Shown here in pieces: positions 1 through 11,758 of a stretch of 64,000 nucleotides of DNA. The translations under genes were made by a program, and so were the position numbers. This DNA is from Macrocybe gigantea (lineage: Eukaryota > Basidiomycota > Agaricomycetes > Agaricales > Callistosporiaceae). The notes under the pieces are model-generated. The model was not told where the DNA came from. It worked only from the letters and a program-made list of their open reading frames with translations, and ran no database searches. The DNA lies in NCBI GenBank assembly GCA_011319805.1, contig SJRY01000260.1, forward strand, positions 310,001 to 374,000, read 5' to 3'. The first letter of the stretch is position 1; each line of letters starts with the position of its first letter.

Positions 1-76
1 GATCTAGCCCTCGTCCTTCGCCTGCTGGAACTGGCGCTCATGCGACACACCAACCTACTCTTTACTTCTCGGGCAG

Positions 77-1612
77 CCGTCTTCACGTCATTGACGAGAA
101 AGCTGGGAATTCAGAACCTCGAACTCGTGGAGATGTACGACATCGAACCATGGGCGGTTGACCATTTGAAACCACATGGACTGATCTTCTGCTACCGCTG
201 GCGCAAAGACACGCATCGGCCAGCCGACTTTGAGGATCCCGCGGCGGAACGCGTGTGGTTCGCGAATCAACTTAGCGACGATGCCTGCGCGTCTCACGCC
301 ATCGTCAACGTTCTGCTCAATTGCCCAGGCATCGACATAGGAGACCATCTGCGCGCGTTTAAAGCTGAGACGGAGCAAATGTCTCCCGTGGTGCGTTTGT
401 CCTTTCCGGTGCATTTCAAGTGAATTAGTTCACCTTATCGAAATCAGATGAAAGGATTAGCGATCACGAATTCATCTCTGTTTCGTCAAGCTCATAATTC
501 GCTCGCGCGGTACGTCTCTCATCACAGCAGTCTCTCTCTTCGTCCTGTTCTCATCGTGGTACGGCCTAGACCTGCAGATCTTCGCGCCTCACTAAATGCA
601 TTAGCCGTGATTACGCTGGACGAAGCGAAGGCAAAGGCGAAAGCTGACAAGGCTGCCACAGCGACCAAACGTGGTGCCAAACCTCCTCCAGCGAAACGCG
701 CCAAAACCGCTGCATCCTCAAACTCTCCCACAAAGGGCAAAGAAAAGGAAAAAGACAAGGCGGACGAAAGCCAGGATGACGATGCTTACCACTTTATCGG
801 GTATGTCCCTGCCTATGGTAAAGTGTGGGAGCTTGACGGACTCAAGTCGGGTCCGTTGGAGGTCGGAGAGCTTCAGACTGCCAATGAGTCCCAATCCAAC
901 TCCGGCGATGTAGTCTCTGCGTCAGCGACTTGGATGGACGTAGTCAGACCTGCGCTCCGCATGAAGATGGACAAGTACGGTGGGTCAGCGGAAGAGGGAG
1001 GCGACATTCGATTCAGCTTGCTTGCCATCGTGGACGGCTTATACGAACATGCGAGTGATGAGTTTGAACTTTTGAAGAAGGAACGGATAGCATTGGAGAG
1101 GAGGCTCGGTGAAAGTTGGGGGTCAAAGGTATGTCCTTACTACAAGTCCCACACGCCGTCTGACCATGTCAGTAGGTGGATCAGAGCCTCTTGGAAGTAG
1201 CCCGTCAATTAACAGACCCGAGAGACGAATACCTTTATGGCAAAGGAGGGGCGTTCGCAAAAGATTTTGGCGCTCGCCGTTTAGAAAAGGACGTCCGTAT
1301 AATGGGCATGTCTGAACAAGAGCTTATCTCTGCCTGGAATTCCTGTATCACCGAATCCATCCGAGCCAAAGTTACTTTGCACGATGAAATCACTAAGGCG
1401 ATCAATGCAAGCGTGAGTCGACACTTGCCCCGTATTTCTTTCCTGGCTTATTGAACCACCTGCTCAAGGCCGATCACACTAAGCGCACTTTTGACTATGA
1501 ACCCTTCTTCAGAGCGTTTTTAGAAAGGCTGCAGAAGGAAGGGTTGTTAAATCCGCTGCTCGATTTGGACCAAAGTGGGAATAGGATTCAACGTGGAAGG
1601 AAATCGAAGTAA
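77..1612 (+). CDS. UCHL5: Ubiquitin C-terminal hydrolase UCHL5/UCH37 (5' end cut off by window)
   Basis: Cysteine protease of peptidase family C12. UCH37 is a proteasome-associated and chromatin-associated deubiquitinase. Five exons are readable: 77-390, 448-509, 570-1128, 1176-1412 and 1469-1612. All phases agree and the first codon needs one base from an upstream exon outside the window. Visible are the oxyanion Gln and catalytic Cys in NQLSDDACASHA, the catalytic His in DAYHFIGY, the Asp in VWELDG, and the C-terminal UCH37-like (ULD) end EPFFRAFLERLQKEGLL. A Lys/Ala/Ser-rich stretch of about 55 residues (roughly bases 612-780) sits between the Cys and His blocks, where the crossover loop lies, and could act as a nuclear signal. 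Family assignment is secure. The true start is not in the window. Confidence 0.93.
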
Positions 1613-2038
1613 ATCGACGCTTGACAAACCAGATCAAGACTTCCAAACTCGCAATTCGAGTATGATAAGTACTTTCTATGACGGATACCAATCGCAAATA
1701 TAGATACCCTCCCCCCTTGAGGACCATTGAATCGTCGCATTGGTGTGCACAGCTCAGTTCCAGCCTTGGGAATCTTATACCCAGAGCGTACTTGGTTAGT
1801 GGTCCTGATATCAATATCCTACCCTGCACTGAGTGAGGTAAGAGGCATCCACATAGGGTTTAGTTTCCGAGTCACTGGAGCATATCATATGTCGACCTTC
1901 ATTCTCGGTTTCCGCCGACAGTGCTTGAACCCGTTCTACATCGAACGTGAATGTTGAACCGTGCCATGAAGCCATAGCGCCAGAAATCGCCGAATATGTT
2001 TATTCAGGCAAAGCTAGCAATCATTAGGCCGCTCAGGA

Positions 2039-2066
2039 GCTCCGCCCACGATGCCCAATATATAAG
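2039..2066 (+). promoter_or_regulatory. GC-box-like and TATA element upstream of the P450
   Basis: A GCTCCGCCCACG element is followed by TATATAAG at 2059-2066, about 90 bp before the P450 start codon at 2156. This is the clearest core-promoter-like sequence in the 543 bp between UCHL5 and the P450. The rest of that gap shows no gene. Confidence 0.5.
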
Positions 2067-2155
2067 CATTATCATGTCCGTTCAATTCTGCTCCTCTGAC
2101 AAGCTCCTTCATCACGGTTCTTCTCCTTGACAACTGCTCGTTCTGTGGCATTCTG

Positions 2156-4429
2156 ATGTTTATGATTATACTGGCAATACCTTTGTTCCTGTTGATGCGG
2201 TATTTCCGGCGAGGTCAACTGCCTCCAGGACCGCGCGGCTACCCCTTCATTGGAAATCTACTTGAGCTGTCGAAAGCTCGACGTCCTCACCTTTTGTTCC
2301 CAGAGTTGAATAGGAAGTATGGTGAGTGCACAGACGTTCACTATGTCGACTCTTTCTACAAGGGATTCTTGGCGCCGCATTCCGAAAGGGAGCATTGTGC
2401 ACATCTCTGCATTCGGAAAAAGCACCATCATCATCAATACAGTTGCACACGCTACCGAACTGCTCGAGAGACGCGGCTCAATCTATTCCGACCGTCCTTG
2501 CATGACATTGGAAAACGAAGTGTTAGTCTCGATTAGTCTCGATTACTTTTTTCACTCGATTCACGGGATTCAGAACTTACGCTCGCATTTTTCTTAGTTT
2601 AGGATGGGATGCCGCAATGCCATCAATGCGCTAGTAGGTTCAATTTAACCAAATGAGAGGCACTGTACAGAGTCTGATTTAATCCGAGTGGGATGCAATT
2701 CAGAAAACACAGGCGTCTGGCACAAGCATTACTGAATCCAGTCGCCGTCCGCAGCTATGAATCGACGCACGCCGGACTCGCTATGACGCTGCTGTCTGCC
2801 ATATCAGCGCGTCCAGGCCAGTTCCTGGAACACATTCTTATGTACGTGAACTGCATTGTCCTGCTTTATGACTTTATGTTGATGTCGTCTAACAGATATG
2901 CCACATCAACGATCTACAAGCTTGCTTACGACCTAGACGTCAGGTCAGATGACCACCACCTCGTTCGTCTAGGTAGGTCCTTTCTTGACTCCAATGTCTA
3001 TGGCTGAGTCCGATCATACCTCCAGCCAATGAGGCATTCACTCGATCTGCCGAACTGTATCAGGCTTCAGGAAGTCTTGTGGATTTCTTTCCTTCACTAA
3101 AGTAACCAGTGGCCCTTTCGAAGTGCGACTTTACAGGCCATGCTCATGGACCGTCAGGTTTATCTATACAGACTGGCCCGTCTGGGCTCCGTTCTCTGGT
3201 TTGAGAAGAGCAATAGAAGAAGTAAGAGACATTGTCAAGAAAGCTAATCATATTCCATACAACATGGCGACGGAAAAAATAGTAGGTACAATCCCCTGGA
3301 TTTCCCAACGCGTTCCATGGGTGCAAGACTCATTTCTTCGATAGCGATCGGGCGTTGCAGGGCCCTCACTCGTGAAGAATGCCATCGACTCGCTCGGCGG
3401 CTTGTACAAAGTTTCCGCCGATGATGAACACGACATAATGGGCTTAGCTGGTGTCTTGTATGGAGGTATGATCCATTTCACCATTCGAATGAACCGCCTG
3501 TGTTCAAGTCATAATGTAGCCGGACAAGAAACGGTAGGTCTTCGAAGGACATCACCACCTGCCGCCTCGTGGTGATCTGCACAACATAGACCACCGCAAC
3601 ATTGGCTTCCTTTGTCCTTGCCATGGTTCGCTTTCCAGAGGTTCAGCGAACGGCTCAGGAAGAACTCGACGCAGTCATTCCTGATGACAGGCTACCCGCT
3701 CTCGATGACAGGCGCGACCTGCCGTACATGGAAGCATTGCTGAAGGAGTTGTTCAGGAAAGTCAAACATTGTCGTCTTTTCGTCTTGTAGCGAGCATGTT
3801 CCATGATGCGCTTTAATTTTTCAGATGGAACCCACCGCTGATCACCATCCCGCATGCTACCACCCTTGATGATCATTACGACGGCTATTATATTCCGAAA
3901 GGATCCAGCATCATCGCAAACCTCTAGTCAGTGTTGTCTTGGAGATTTAGATGCGTTAACCGCACATTTTAACGAGACCTCTATAGCGATATGTCGAGGG
4001 CATGCCCCCGTCCGGAAGACTTTCTGCCTGAGCGGTTCATCACTGGGGACAACCTAGGAAATGTTCCTTCAGACCCCAGAGATTTTGTCTTTGGCTTCGG
4101 CCGGAGGTGAATTGAACATACAAGCTACGCTATTGCGGTTGTTGACCACATCCTTAGACGTTGCCCAGGCATGTTTATTGCTGACCACTCGATTTGGATC
4201 GCCACTAGCCAAATGCTGTTTATGTTCAACTTTCTGCCTGAAGTGGTGGATGGAGCGGAACGCGTGCCTCCTGCTGAGTTCAGTGTCGAAGTCAGCAGGC
4301 AAGTTAACCATGTGTTGTGTATTTCTTCTCTTTCGATCCGCTAATTTGATATCGTCCAGACAGCCGAAGCCCTTCAACTGTAGGATTCGGGTGAGAGATG
4401 GACGCGAACGTCTTTTCTCTAAGTCTTGA
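2156..4429 (+). CDS. Cytochrome P450 monooxygenase, membrane-anchored
   Basis: Haem-thiolate monooxygenase of the fungal microsomal type, resembling the CYP64/O-methylsterigmatocystin-oxidoreductase-like proteins common in Agaricomycetes. The product starts with a hydrophobic anchor (MFMIILAIPLFLLM), then the proline hinge LPPGPRGYPFIGN. The I-helix is AGQETTATLASF, with the TT split by an intron. The ExxR helix is ELFR, the PERF block is PEDFLPERF, and the haem loop is FGFGRRRCPGM, split by an intron at about 4106-4152. The last exon ends PKPFNCRIRVRDGRERLFSKS then stop, matching P450 C-termini. There are about ten short introns. Splice phases work in all junctions I tested, so it appears intact. 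Substrate unknown. There are no neighbouring biosynthetic genes. Confidence 0.88.
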
Positions 4430-5263
4430 GGATCGGACAGCACCTCAACTCCTGTCCGTTCTATGTATATAAGCAACCCATGTCAGTATGCTATCATTCA
4501 TGCCATTCCAAGTGTGCACCCCGTCAGGTCTTCAACTATACCTTTGCCTATCCCGTCGATGCTTTCCTTGGCTCAACGGCAGTTAGCCAAACACCAATCC
4601 ACGGCGTACTTTGATGGATGCATGTATGCCATATTCCATCACTTTCTCCGAACAGCGCTCCTTTCCAAGCGCCTAGCTCGTGCAGCAGAGCTAAAACCTA
4701 GTTGGCTGGATAACTCTGGACCGATGCTAAGTCCCCTAGAAGACGCCGCGTAAGATTCTTCTAAGACGGGAAGCTCGTCTCAGTCGACGACGACAACCAG
4801 CGCGGAATTACCGTGGTCTGCAGAATACCTGATGCACAAAATATATTTTGATGCGGGCATCTCTGGTGTAAGGCAAAAAGCTATCAAGGCTCTTTTGTAG
4901 TGAGAACCTGCCTGTGAACATGATCTTTGAATTGGCTTCTCATCTCTATGACTATGTACAGTGTAATTCTATATGCTTATCGTAATGTAACTGGTACGGC
5001 AGATGAAAAGACCCTATAGCAGGCAACCTGGAGTGCATCTGGCTAGGAACGGTAAGAACGACTGCTCAGTTACAGGGCCTGATGCATTGTCTGTACTTTT
5101 CTACGAAAGGTTTCTCCGGACGTTCTTTTCTCTCCTCCCTTTCGGAATCGTCATTGGCGACTGCATTGGGTGAATTTCAGAGGCCCAATAATACCACAAA
5201 GAGTCAGAATCCTTGACACATATGTACTACCATGTTGTCGACCCGTGTTCTGTCCTCTGACAT
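4430..5263. other. Intergenic, no supported gene
   Basis: This is the space between the convergent ends of the P450 and the ASXH-like gene. It contains only short unsupported frames; the longest, 96 codons at 4463-4753, has no recognisable domain. A TATATAAG is present at about 4465 but no gene clearly follows it. Confidence 0.6.
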
Positions 5264-6499
5264 CTACCTCTCATGATAATACGTCCCCCTCAGGTAGAAT
5301 AGCGTTCCGTGGTTCTCTCTTCCACCTCGAGTATTGTCCAAGTCCGCTAGACCATCCTTTCGCCACCGCCATACAGTGAGACATTTCCAAGCGTTCCCAT
5401 TCGGACGCTTTGACCTTTCTACACGCGCATCCAAGTCGAGAAGGCCAGTTTCTAGCATGGTTGGACTGGTAATGATCATGGATTGGGTAGACTGCGATGG
5501 TTCTGCAGGTTCCAAGGAGACAAGCTCGGCCGGCAGAGATTGAGTTGTACCAGACTGCAACAGGACAGTAATGTAGTAGGACTTTGGGTGTATGGACTGG
5601 ATCTGCAAATACAGAGATTAACGCAATGCTGCGGGCTATTGGACGAGGATCGATACAATGATGTCTTTCTCGATCACGATGCCGAGGTTTGAAAAGTTTC
5701 GTCGATAGGCCAAAATGTCGCCGGCTCGAACGACACCATTCTTAGCCAGCTCAGGCAGTTTGATTTCGGCCGCTTCTCTGTGGACGAGGTCTCATATGAG
5801 AATTATGACAGAGAGCCTGCTAATATCAGCGCACCCTGCACGCGCACTCGATTCCGGCACTCCTCCGACCGTCGGTGCGGTTTGAGTTCCCACTCGTCTA
5901 GGAACTTGGTGGTCCCTCTCCCAGATTTCGTCTTTCCAAGCAGCGGCCAACGTGCCGTCGATGATTCCGGCTTGGAACTTTCTGACTTTCTCTGCATGAG
6001 CGTCAGTCATCCATCCTGAGTAAATGTGGTCCTGGAACGTGTGTGCGGCGGCCAAGAAATGCGTCTCGGTGAAGATGGACGTGTCTAGCGACTTTGATGT
6101 GTTTGTTGGCTGGTCGATCTGCATGGAATCGCCTGCCAATGGATGGTGCGGGTCGATGAACGGTTTGAAACCATGAAAGGCGGTTGGGGAAGAAGGGCTT
6201 TGAGACACTCCTGGGACTCGGCAGAGAGCATCGACCACGAGGAGGCGTTGATCAAGTCCTATGGTGCAAACGTCCAAGCCACACATCAGTGGAGGGGATA
6301 TATGTATCGAGTATAACCATACAGAGATATTCAAAGTCGTCAAGAGACTCTTGGAACTCTTGAGCAAAGCGTCCAACTGGTCCGCTGGATCGACAGGCTG
6401 AGGCTTCCGTTTCGTCCTGCTCGGTGTGCCATGCGTAGGAGAACTGGTTTCCCGATACTTCACCGGGATTCGCGTGCTGCGCCTTGGTCGGTCAATCAT
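5264..6499 (-). CDS. ASXH/DEUBAD-like nuclear protein with a RAMA-like C-terminal region
   Basis: Four exons with matching phases (6499-6323, 6259-5835, 5777-5657, 5602-5264) give about 353 residues. The N-terminus is basic (RPRRSTRIP). The centre contains THFLAAAHTFQDHI, then WMTDAHAEKVRKFQ and AAWKDEIWERD. This is the spacing and sequence character of the Asx homology domain, in which an FF..A...W block is followed by a P/W..K helix and a WKE.FFE block. The C-terminal third has LPELAKNGVVRAGDILAYR and EKDIIIQSIHPKSYYITVLL, resembling the RAMA fold described in chromatin proteins, and ends TVWRWR...HGTLFYLRG. In animals ASXH proteins bind and activate the UCH-family enzyme BAP1. A fungal role is inference. 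An alternative in-frame ATG exists at 6577. Confidence 0.72.
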
Positions 6500-8371
6500 G
6501 TTGAGTTGTTTGAGATGAAAGTATAGAAGGATAACGGTTGGAGCATGGTGACCAACGTGGAATGGAATCAGGATCACGAATTGGGGTACAAACTACAGTT
6601 ACAATATAAATGATACAAACACGACCCTCTGCACGACTCAGAAGTCACCATGAAGCCGTTCGTCTGCCAGTTCAAGGTCACGTCTATCGCGCCTAGTGCC
6701 CATTCACTCAGTCCAAGTCAGGACCGTTCAATTCAAATGTCTACCCTGCAGCTGCGACTCTTCTGGGCAATGGGGAGCCGAACTGAAATGTGTCCTGCTC
6801 ACCCGACTTGATCTACGGACGACATTCGCTGATTGTCTATTGTCTTTGACAGAATCTAACCACCACCCTAAGGATCTGGTAGGCCAACGAAATGCCTTGA
6901 CAGAAGACGTAGGAACACCATGTCTCGCTTACCTCTAAGAGACTCCTAACCCTGGCTCTCTGCTGCGGTGATATTGCATAAATCTGATCGCATAGAAGGG
7001 TTCGAGAATCAGCCAGGTACGAGGAACCTCAAGGCGGGCGTTTTGAGTCACTGACTGGCGGCACTGGTCACATACGCTTTTGCATAGTCTCGCCATATAT
7101 ATCAGACGTCGTGACGCCTTTGCGATGCACTAGGGCTACAAGACAATCTTTCAACACACACATGGCCGGAAGGAAATTGTCACCATATCAAGTGTCGCCT
7201 TCTCCGACCCTCATGTAGGATAGAAGCTTCCGTCTTGGCACACGGTCTCCAAAAAGCGCTGAAAAACAAAGGCACTGATCTTTATGCGATTAAATTGCTG
7301 ACAATAGATAGATGAGTACGGATACGTTCAAGAACAAGTGCATCGCCCGCGTCTCGACCCGTCTACGCTACGCTACGTATCTGTAATCAGATATGTAACG
7401 TCGTCGCCTCCCCCCCCCCTCGGGGTCTGCTGCGATATGTGATGCTTCTGGACGGATTCAGTCCTCAATTTCTAGTGCAGTGCTCGTCCTGCCTTGTTTG
7501 AAGCCCGATTTCAACTCTTATTGCTGGTAGATGGTACATCGGACTTCAGACCATCCCAGAGCGAACGAAAACGGTTTCATGGCAACCAGGATTCAATCCT
7601 TCTAAGAAGGTAATCGAAGATCTACCTTAGCGGTCTGCAAAAGAAGGATGGCAGCTTGTAGACTATTGTGAACATCGTGGCGATATCTGTCAATACTGTC
7701 TATAATGGAGCCGACGCAGTTACTGGGGGGATGCGCATGTTGAAGCCTGTATGGTGGACACCAAGAGCAGAGGCTGTTCTGGCCCAACTTCCCTGAATAT
7801 ATTCTGTATGCACGGAGACAAGTTGACAACCGTAATGCTTGTGATGGAGAGAGCAAAGACTAGACTGCTCGTTCCTCCGCCAATAGAACATGGGGGTAAG
7901 TCGGCGAAAAAGAAATGAAGTCACATCACGACTATTCTGCATTCAGACGTCCCATACATACTGTCAGCAAAATCCGCAGTAAGGAAGTGCAGGCTAGCCC
8001 GTCGTGTTGACAGGGCGTTACACTACATTAGCTGAAACTCGGACTCGACAAGGGCGCTCTGTCATGGCGTTGTGTGTAAGAGATGGTCGTACGACTTGCA
8101 TTGCTGCTTCAAATCTGGTTCCGAATTCGACATTATGCAAACCTCCGCTATTGAAGGAATTGATCTTGGAACTAAGAGAGACGTGGAAAAATATATGTTA
8201 TTATTCGGTTTGGAAGAAGTCGGTGGCTAGGAGCGTCAAGTCCAAGCGCTAATTACGAGATTACTTCGGTACGTGTTTTGCCTAAATATGCTACGATTAT
8301 CCATACCCGTATAGTACAATGTCACTGAGTTCAGAAAGGAATCATCGGTCTCATATAGACGGAAAAAATAT
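6500..8371. other. Long intergenic region, no supported gene
   Basis: About 1.9 kb with only short overlapping frames that lack domain signatures or splice-compatible extensions. A TATATAT stretch at about 7093-7103 and a poly-C run at about 7410-7420 are the only notable sequence features. It probably holds promoter and 3' sequence of the flanking genes, perhaps with decayed material. Confidence 0.55.
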
Positions 8372-9642
8372 TTAATTGTTCACCCAACGGGTGCCGGGAC
8401 GGGCCACAGGACATTTGTGATTTCCAAGCGTTTTGCCCGATGAGAAGAAGCGACCGCAGTCCTCACAAGAGAACTCGCATATCTTTCCGTGCTTGGCGAC
8501 TTCGTGCCGCAGTCTGTCGTGCTGCCTCGAAAAACGTTCTGGACAACCAAGCGTACACGGGAATGTGATGCGAGGCTTGGGCTTGTGTGCCTCCATGTGC
8601 ACTTTCAACGTGTACTGACTGGTGAACCGGCGTCCACATCCGGGGATGAGACACGGAAAGCGGCGTTTTGATTGTTCCGTGTCCTGATGCGATGAAGCCT
8701 CTCCTGGGATCGTGGCGCTCACGTTGCGAGGTGAATGGGACACGGCGCCGGTTGGCGTCCGCTGACGTGGTAGGGTGAGTGTGATCGGACTGCTGGATGA
8801 CAGGAAAGAGCGTGGTGGTGGCAGGATCGACGAAAGTTGCTCGGACGAGAGTGCTTTCGAGAATTCGTGGTCAAAGACGTTGCAGAATTCGTTCAAGTGC
8901 AGGGGAGAAGGTGTATCTGAAAAGCGAAGTATTGAGGACACGGACTAGTCTGCATATGCTGGAGTACTGACTTTCATTGCTAGACGGCGCTGAGTTGTCG
9001 CTCGGTGATAGATGCGGTGACAGCGCGGGCGGAGAGGAGCTGTTGGCATAGTGCGAGAAATCGGTTCCGCTAAGCCGCGCAACATCCATTGACGACCACG
9101 GGTGGTACATATCTGAGATAAAGTGGTATAGATAGGCTTCAACAACTCGGATGTAGAAACAAGAGAGCCGACCTGAGGCTCCGAGTGCAGCAGGTTCACA
9201 AACTGACATGTCCTGAGCGTAGTCTAGAAAATGAGGATTACTTCATTTACCTCAGACGCTGAATAGACGTGGACACGTACAGCTGTCAGGAGATTCACAG
9301 TCTGACAGGACGGGGCCTGAGCGCGCGTAGTAGGTATGCGGGACGGCGTAGGGTTGAGAGCCTGAGCGGGAAAGATGATTGTGAACGACATGAGTTGACC
9401 CGAGCGGCGAGAGTAACCCACCGAAGGAATTAGATGCTGTTGGTGCACCGTAGATGGTGGCATCAAGAAAGTAAGGCGAATCAGAGAACGGTGCCGCAAA
9501 GTCGTCGCTCTGGGCATAGAACACATATGCATTGTCATCACCTAGATGGTGGCACAGGGATGGTTATTATGCTTGTCTGAGGCAGGCAAGAAAGGCATGA
9601 CTTACTAGAGCAAGTAGGGTACGAGTGGTTCAGGCCGAGCAT
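8372..9642 (-). CDS. C2H2 zinc-finger transcription factor
   Basis: Five exons (9642-9606, 9541-9281, 9223-9173, 9112-8972, 8916-8372) join in phase to give 344 residues. The N-terminal two thirds is a Ser/Pro-rich, low-complexity region with short acidic and aromatic patches, typical of fungal activators. Three zinc fingers lie at the C-terminus: CLIPGCGRRF...HMEAH, CTLGCPERFSRQ...HEVAKH and CEDCGRFFSSGKTLGNHKC; the last is C2HC. The RQHDRLRHE linker resembles fungal regulators of the Azf1/CreA-like broad class, but I cannot assign a target. The start was chosen because MLGLNHSYPTCS joins in phase with DDNAYVFYAQ. A TTTAAATA element lies about 50 bp upstream. Confidence 0.85.
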
Positions 9643-11125
9643 TTTTTTGAGCGAGGTGGGGAGGGTATATGAAGAAGGGGCGAAGGATGTGGTATTTAAA
9701 AGTCGGGCCCAGTTATCAGGAGAAGAACAAGCGAGGGAAAACAGTTATTTAAGAGGACACCGATCGAGCGCCTATGAAGGGGTGGTCAGACCTGAGATTG
9801 GACAGCCTCCGTGAAAAAGAAAAAAAAAAGAATAAAACGGGTGACGATAAAATTCAGACGAGGGCCTGAAAAGCATGGCGAGAGCATGTATGCATCGGGA
9901 CCGCGTCAGAATCATCATTTCCTTCGACGGAAAGGCCCTCGTTGCCAAAGAGCTGGGTCACTGAACGTTTTCTGAGTTGTCGAGAAGGGTCAGTTCCAAG
10001 AATGGCTTTGTTCAGGGGTTGAAATTACGTAAGTCGGACACAATTACACGACGTGTCACAGGGTGGCGTTCGCTCGCGTTTCTGCGACCAGCCGGACTAG
10101 GAATTGGAAGGCGAGGCGGCTGAGTAGTGAGTCTCGTCCTAGGTTCATGTCGCCGCTTTAATCCGACGGGTTTGGTCTGGACAGCCCATGAATGGTGTTA
10201 TTCGCCTCCAGCTGGACGAAGTTTTCGTGGCAATTCGCATCTGTGATTGCAGATATCGGGGCGTGCCTGTCGGACAGCCACACCTCCGTTTTTCCAGGAC
10301 TTTTGTGTTCCCTCGTGTCCCTGATAGGAAATCGCAAAAGAACAAGGTTTGGCATTTATTTCTGATTCAGATTCATGAGGTCTTGCTCGCAGGGTCTCTA
10401 GGACGTGTCGAACGGCGTATCCGGAACATCCCAGCCTTGAATCGGTTGGTAGTCCAATTGGCCGTCCGCTCGATCTGAGGCCAGGCTACGGTTGATGTTG
10501 GTGAAGAGTGCTCGTGAGAGTGAGCGTGCTTGCAGACCCCCATGACCTTGTAAGGATCCTTTCTTGTCTACGAAGAAGCGGCAATTGTGAGGGGAAAGTG
10601 AAGATTGTGTCTAGATGTTTAGATGTTTCACTGTTTGCGTCCTGGAATTGCATTCTTGTCGATCGCCTTGCCTCATCGGGTAACTGCAACGCCCATACTG
10701 GTAAAGCGGTGGCATGTCTCATCTCGAAGGGAAATCTCGAGGTGGGAACCCTTTTTTCACTCCAGAGGAATAACGAATCTAGACCGTCGTTGGCTCGTAT
10801 TTCATATCTCCCAGATGCACCACGTATCGAATAAGAAGAGCCCCTCAATTTCGAAACTGAGGCTGGTCGCAGGGTAATTTAGTTGAAGCCAAATCGCCAT
10901 AAGCACTTCGGAAATAGCACGGCACATCTGAGCTGTGTTAGCTCAAGGTAGGCGTTAAACCATTCCTTAGCCGAACATGGTCTAATGACCTTAAGTAGGG
11001 CGCCAATAGGAACGGGCGCTGAACTCGAGACACTTCACTCAATTGTGTACTGTAGGGGCAACGTTGCCCATGAATAGATGCTATGCTTGTCGGACTCTCT
11101 CATCCTAGAACAAAAGGCCCCAGAG
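9643..11125. other. Intergenic region upstream of the C2H2 gene
   Basis: About 1.5 kb. The part nearest 9,643 is presumably the promoter of the minus-strand zinc-finger gene: it has a TTTAAATA element near 9,692 and A-rich runs at about 9815-9837. Overlapping antisense frames at about 10,490-10,850 have no recognisable domain and no codon or splice support. I see no gene. Confidence 0.5.
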
Positions 11126-11758
11126 TTAGGTAGCGGTATTATTGTTAAGGAGCCCCATCGATCTCCTTGTCGGAGGGAATAAATCAGACCGTATGGAGTC
11201 GTAATGCTGTGCCGCGATAATGAATTGATAGGCGTATATTCCTGAGGAGTCTATAGAAAGAAGAAATCCCTTGATCAAGAAATTCGTCAAGTGGCTTCGT
11301 ACCTCATCCTCGTGAGAAGCCCATGTGTTCATGGTCTCCGGGCGATCCAGGCTTGCTGGTGTCAGGGTATGACGACGGATCAGAGTCGTTTGTGAGCTGG
11401 CCGCCATGCAGTGAATAGCTAGCTGTCCGTGCTTGACGGGCTCGTGATGTGTATGAACTTAGGCGGGGATCTCGCGTTCCTAATCATCGGAATGTGTCAA
11501 TCATTTGATGATGCGGGGCTGACAGTTGCGTCGGAATGATTCCGCTGCATTGTGATGAGTGGCCTCGAGGAAATGAAGGAAGGGCGCTTCGCCGGCCCAA
11601 GGTTCATTGTATATGGAGGAATACGCGCGCTTCTCAAACTTGCTGGAGAGCGTAGGGAAGAAAGGCGCAGGTCGACGGTAGAAATCTGCACGACAGGGTG
11701 TCCGGACTGCGAATGCTTTTGATAATCCGTGGAAGGTCATTGCGGAGGATGAGTTCAT
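11126..11758 (-). pseudogene. Unrecognised gene fragments, possibly exons of a decayed gene
   Basis: Two minus-strand frames lie in tandem: 85 codons ending at 11501 and 93 codons ending at 11126. The first contains FYRRPAPFFPTLSSKFEKRAY. A recognisably related sequence (YRRRPAPFFPTLPVNFEKG) is encoded at about 13050-13110 on the same strand, so this is a duplicated coding-like segment. I cannot name a family or build a complete model. Confidence 0.3.

Noticed and set aside
7560..7620. Possible tRNA-like GGATTCAATCC T-arm sequence
   Set aside because: No matching A-box, acceptor stem or anticodon arm could be folded around it.
2156..9642. P450 plus transcription factor as a secondary-metabolite gene cluster
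   Set aside because: No backbone synthase, terpene cyclase, transporter or other tailoring enzyme in the window; the two genes are 4 kb apart with an unrelated chromatin-type gene between.
10486..10848. Overlapping antisense frames of 120 and 108 codons
   Set aside because: Both strands open over the same bases, with no domain, no splice continuation and no codon pattern; likely chance in an intergenic region.
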